Positions 59,701 to 64,000 of a DNA stretch of 64,000 nucleotides are shown piece after piece; position 1 is the stretch's first letter; each line of letters starts with the position of its first letter. This DNA comes from Jaapia argillacea MUCL 33604. Its lineage: Eukaryota; Basidiomycota; Agaricomycetes; Jaapiales; Jaapiaceae. The position numbers were made by a program, and so were the translations under genes. Under the pieces are notes generated by a model. The model had not been told where the DNA came from and ran no database searches. It saw nothing but the letters and a program-made list of their open reading frames with translations. Location: NCBI GenBank assembly GCA_000697665.1, contig KL197719.1:1125968-1189967 (forward strand), read 5' to 3'.

Positions 59701-62424
59701 ACCTTGGTCAAAATATTCTTATAAAAATGCGTCTGAAGAGCACTCATCTCCACCCTCAAGATCCTCTCACTCTTGGTGGGCAAAGATGACAAAACATCAC
59801 GTTTCAACCTCCTCAACATGAGAGACTCGAGTTGTTTATGCAGTTCCTTGATCTTGATCTCGTGATCCGCATCATTCAGATCAAATTCGTTGGTGAGAGC
59901 GACTGTACAAAACCGACAAAGCACGGCGACATCAGTATCAGAACAGACGACAACGCGACGAGGGAAGAGAAGCAGTGGGAACTCACATCTCTCGGGCATG
60001 AGGAAGTGCATGAGCGACAACAGTTCTAGAGTTGACGGCGAACAAAAGTTGAGTTCCAGGCTCAACAATAAGAACAAAATGAAATGAACTTTACCTTTGA
60101 CGTTATTCTGCAACGGCGTGCCAGTGATGAGCAGCTTTGAAGCGGCCGAAAACGACCTGAGCGCCTCATACAATTGACTCTCTGAGTTCTTCAACCTATG
60201 CGCCTGCACCACCACCCCAAATCAATAAACCTCCCAATCAGCAAGAGCGAACGAAAAGCCCACCTCATCAACAGCCAACAACTGCCACTTGATCTCCCCC
60301 AACTCCTTCGAATCCCTCAAAGTCAACTCATACGTCGTCAACAACACATTCATCTTCAATTTCTTCACACTAGGTCCAAACTCATACGTCCTAATCACCT
60401 CCCTCGCAGAAGCAGTCCCAATATACGTGATGACGTTGATATCGGGAGCCCAAGTTGCGAATTGAGATTGCCAGGAAGTAATGGTGGAGAGGGGAACGAT
60501 AACGAGGAAGGGACCGTATTGACGCATTGTGTGGAAGAGGTAGGAGATGAAGGCCACCGTTTGGACGGTCTGCACGAAGCCATCATCAGCATATAGTCAC
60601 ATCAAAGCCCGTCAAGGACAACGAGAATGATAACGAAACACGTTACATACCTTACCCAACCCCATCTCATCAGCCAAAATCCCATTGACTCCTTCTGACC
60701 ACGAATAAGCCAACCAATTCAACCCCGTCACCTGGAAATCCTTCAACTCTCCTCCAGTCTCACTAATATAATCCGGTTGTTCCTCAATCTTGACAAACCG
60801 AGGTCTCCGATCCCTCGCATAGACAACACTCTTGTAAGGAAACAAAGCTTGACTCTCCCTAGCTCGATATTCTTCAATCTTGGATTCGGCGATGGGTTTG
60901 ACAGTTTCGTGAGTTTCCCAAGTGCAATGTTCGTAGTTTAGGCCCGACCACTTGCAGAAATATTCGACTACTGTTTGGGAGGGGGAGGTAGGGGAGGGGG
61001 AAGTTCGTTGAGAGACGATGCGCTCGATGGTTTTGTATGTTTCGAGTTCTTCTTTCAAACGTTCACGTTCGAGCATAATGGCTTCTGCGTCTTCGCGAGA
61101 TAAGCCTGGGGTTTCGAGTTTGGCGAGGTATTGTTTGTATTGTTTGATGTAATTGTCGACGCGTTTGAGACCTTTGTAACGTTTGAGGAATTCGTAGGTT
61201 TCGTCTGTATTGTGGAGGTGAGAGAAGTTCTTCCATTTGATATGAAAGCGCTATGATCGCCAACGTAACATATTAGCACCACTCTCTACATGATCCAGTA
61301 GCACGAGCACGAAGAGAATGAGACTCACAATATTCTCAGACCAGATATCCTCCGGATCATCTTCTCGTCCCTCATCTCTACAATGGCTCAACACAGCCTC
61401 AATCTCATCTTCCTCGACCCCTCCCATCCCACTACCTCCAGCAGCCCCACCATAATACCCACCAGCACCTTCCTCCTCTTCCTCCTCGTCATATTGCGCA
61501 TAATCCTGTACATCATCAATATAATTTGGAATCTTCCCACCCCTAGAAGATACACGAAGTTCTTCGTTGGAAGGGTGGGAAGATGAGGGTTTGTGGTTGG
61601 AGGATTTGTGTTTGGAGGAGGTGGAGGGGATAGGTTTCTTCTTGCGAGAGCGGGAACCGTAGTCGGAGTCGGAGTCGGAAGTGTCTTGTTGTCGGGGCGG
61701 AGGAGCTGTGGGGTAGCGTTAGCGCGAGCATATGTGAGAGGGTGGGTGGAAGCAAGAGGAAGGAGGGTTTGTGGCTCACCTCGAGGCTTGGGTTGAGCAG
61801 GTGCTCTCTTCTTTTTTGGAGGTTTCTTTGCACCATATTCTTCATCAGCGTACGACCCATCATCTTCATCGTCGTCACTTGCTTCTTGTTGTTCTTCCTC
61901 ATAATCATCCTTTACAAGCACAAGATGTGTTATTTGTGAATAAGAAGGGTACAAGGTAACACAGCCAAATAATGTGAACATACCGAGTGGTCTTCAATCT
62001 TGGTCTGTGAAGTAAGAAAAGGTAAGTTTGAGATATTGGTAAAACATAGGTTGACTATGAACCACCACCATCACCAAGGTAGATGAACGATACTCACTGG
62101 ACTTCGAGGTTGAAAGGCAGAGGGAGCGCCCTTCGAAAGCCTACTCAACACAGGGGACACAATCTCACTTTCATCCTCATCAATCTCCTCACCCTCAGCG
62201 TCGATGTCGACATCAGCATCCTTGTCTTTACTATGATGACTGACATTACTCTGACGCCCGCCGACACTCGAGTCAGAATCATCACTAGAATCAGAATCAA
62301 TCTGCATATTCTCGTCGCTATCGTTGGACCCGACGCCGTTTAAATAAGCTGACAACCCAAGCGGGGCGGAGCCAGCAACAGGAGAAATAGCGGAGCCAGG
62401 CAAGCTGATGTCCATGTCGTCCAT
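56765..62424 (-). CDS. CHD1: Chromodomain-helicase Chd1
   Basis: Eighteen exons (minus): 62098-62424, 61984-62004, 61780-61909, 61329-61705, 60651-61250, 60264-60569, 60095-60203, 59987-60025, 59703-59902, 59589-59649, 59144-59535, 58870-59026, 58676-58802, 58133-58616, 57320-58080, 57207-57264, 56998-57155, 56765-56942; 1,494 aa. An acidic/basic N-terminus is followed by tandem chromodomains ([38 protein letters not shown]). The SNF2 ATPase has [58 protein letters not shown] and [17 protein letters not shown]-like and C-terminal regions with [20 protein letters not shown] follow. It slides and spaces nucleosomes behind RNA polymerase II in the nucleus. Confidence 0.96.
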
Positions 62425-63296
62425 TGTTATCGACGACGACGACAAGTAAGAAGAAAAGGTAGCGAACAACGAGGTGGGCAGACAACGAGGTGGGCGATAA
62501 CGGAACAGGGAGAAAAGAGGGTGGAGACGCTGTGAGTGCCAGCGCCCAGACCGGAAACAACGACATATTCACACGCGTGGCCATCGCCACGGGTGACGAC
62601 GGCCAATGGGCCCGAGGTTGCCGCTGGTAGCCTACTCGTATCATTCGTGGACAACAACTGCAAAAGAAAATTCCACCAACCGAAAACAGGCAAGCAACCT
62701 ATCTGTCTAACATTATCTCACATGTCTACATACGACTTTCATGGTCAAGAAAGAGGCCAGGAAAAAGAAAAGGAGAGCTCGGGGATGGGGCGATGATGAC
62801 GAGCCACAAACGGAAGCGTCGAACGTGTTGCATGATGTGACGATTTAATGAATTGTTGGATCACGATGGGTCTGCACGGGGCCTGGCGTTGCTTATCGGA
62901 GCACACGATGATGGGCATGGGGCTAATTTGTGCTATTGTAGTGTTCATGGTCCAGTTGATTCCATTTTGCCTGACGTCTTTTCCGCGTCCTTCACGGTCG
63001 TCGCCGGCAACGAGCGCTTCTGTGACGTTGCCGTGACGCCGTGACTCGGACCGGCGACGACGAGCACGACATTTCATGCGAATGCTATCATGGGTTCTTG
63101 TCTCCGTGATTTCTGCGAGGGTATCGCTTGTCGATCCCGAGAGACCACTACTGTACTTAGTACTGCGAATACCACCCCGGAACGCCACCCGATGTGTACG
63201 ATGCCTTGAACGCTGTTGCCACCGTTCGGAAACACCCGCCGCCCATTGCCCCCTTAGGGTTAGGGTCCCAACGCCGTCTCTCCACCGTCAGCAACG
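62425..63296. other. Divergent promoter region CHD1 / TFB4
   Basis: About 870 bp. A 147-codon minus frame at 62745-63188 has no motif. Two telomere-like hexamers lie near the TFB4 end (63254-63265). No convincing gene. Confidence 0.45.
63254..63265 (+). promoter_or_regulatory. TTAGGG dimer upstream of TFB4
   Basis: TTAGGGTTAGGG, two perfect telomeric hexamers, ends 31 bp before the TFB4 start codon. In other fungi Myb-type factors such as Tbf1 bind this word in promoters. It is a single pair inside a gene-dense region, so it is not a telomere. Confidence 0.45.
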
Positions 63297-64000
63297 ATGG
63301 ACACGGCCTCTCACCTGTCAGTAATCCTGGACCTGTCGCCAACCCAGTGGCATCTGTCCTCCCTTCCATCCAACACCCATCCCCTCTCCGTCGCCTCCTT
63401 CCTCTCCCAGCTCCTGGCTTTCTTGAATTCCCATGTCGCGATCAAACACGAGAACTCCTTAGCCGTCTTCGGGGCCTTGCCTGGAAAGAGGTTTGTGAGC
63501 GCATACATCCATGTCTAGTAACAGGGCTGCACACTGATCCTCATGTAGTGTCATGTTGTATGCGTCCACTGAGACTGGGTCTGAGAGTACAGAATTGGCG
63601 GACTCGAATACCTACCTCCCATTCAAACTCGTAGACGCAACAGTCGTCGAACGCATAATGGACGAACTGGACGCTCTGGGAGATCCAGAGGAAGAAGAAC
63701 CCATTGCACTCGTAGGAGCGCTCACCAAATCCCTCTGTTGTCAGTCTGCACTCTCCCTCTCCCAAAGCCCGCTCTCATCCGCATACAGACATCAACCGCG
63801 TAATGAGCCCATCAACCAGCTCAGCCCCTGGCGGCGGCACATCAGAAGACCAAACAACCCTCACAGACCCACGTATCCTCATCCTCTCTGTCTCTCCAGA
63901 CCTCTCAACATCCTACATCCCTATTATGAACTCTATATTCTCGGCTCAAAAGCTTGTGTGTACCCCCTACTTTTATTCTCGCTCCTCGCCTAATGTATGC
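63297..64000 (+). CDS. TFB4: TFIIH subunit Tfb4/p34 (3' end off window)
   Basis: Exons 63297-63490, 63549-63739 and 63789-63955; an intron then runs off the window, so only the first about 184 residues are seen. The von Willebrand-A-like fold begins with SHLSVILDLSPTQWH, then FLNSHVAIKHENSLAVFGAL, SVMLYAS, and DPRILILSVSPDLSTSYIPIMNSIFSAQKL, the usual Tfb4 core. The C-terminal C4 zinc finger would lie outside. It is a core TFIIH subunit that pairs with Ssl1 in transcription initiation and nucleotide-excision repair. Confidence 0.9.

Noticed and set aside
62745-63188. A 147-codon minus-strand frame between CHD1 and TFB4
   Set aside because: Arg/Ser-rich with no motif; more likely random sequence in a promoter region.
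63254-63265. Telomere or subtelomere at the right edge
   Set aside because: Only two hexamers, within 31 bp of an intact essential gene, with no array or decay around it.

Overview
The window is nuclear DNA of a basidiomycete fungus, most likely Agaricomycotina. Genes are packed on both strands, and nearly all are cut by many short spliceosomal introns (mostly 48-75 nt, GT-AG; I placed about 165). The set includes fungus-specific factors (Pbs2, Ert1/AcuK, Erd1, Zn2Cys6 regulators, fused allantoicase/ureidoglycolate lyase). Gene models were built by hand: exon joins were accepted only when splice sites, reading phase and protein-family match agreed. I saw no rRNA, tRNA, CRISPR array, transposon or viral relic.

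Layout, left to right. 0-5 kb: UBL-BAG cochaperone (-, runs off the left edge), a doubtful intron-rich gene, PBS2 MAP kinase kinase (+). 5-9 kb: cytochrome P450 (-) and a secreted GH45-like protein (-). 9-14 kb: GCN5 (+), convergent with a 15-exon formate dehydrogenase (-). 15-18 kb: ERD1-like EXS protein (-), divergent from SNU23 (+). 18-25 kb: HEM2 (-) with a 1.18-kb repeat-bearing intron, and a Zn2Cys6 regulator (-). 25-28.5 kb: F-box-like protein (-), mitochondrial ribosomal protein uS9m (+). 28.7-32.3 kb: BRE1 (-). 32.7-36.8 kb: secreted repeat protein (+), allantoicase/ureidoglycolate lyase fusion (-). 37-40.4 kb: membrane-anchored HSL-type hydrolase (+). 41-47 kb: C2H2 factor (+), PEX5 (+), CDC26 (-), PRA1 (+). 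47.5-56 kb: ERT1 (-), HemK-type methyltransferase (+), MRI1 (+), threonine aspartase (+). 56.7-64 kb: CHD1 (-), TFB4 (+, runs off the right edge).

The content is mostly housekeeping. Some genes share a theme: GCN5, BRE1 and CHD1 act on chromatin during transcription and TFB4 belongs to TFIIH; PEX5, ERT1 and formate dehydrogenase belong to peroxisomal or C1/C2 carbon use; the fused purine-degradation enzyme and MRI1 salvage nitrogen and sulfur. None forms an operon-like unit, and I found no convincing undescribed multi-gene system. The more unusual things are gene-structural: micro-exons of 6-20 nt, four GC-AG introns (two in MRI1), introns whose retention would stay in frame (one in the acetyl-CoA loop of GCN5), and the oversized HEM2 intron. 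Promoter motifs near MRI1 and TFB4 and several unidentified open segments are listed separately.
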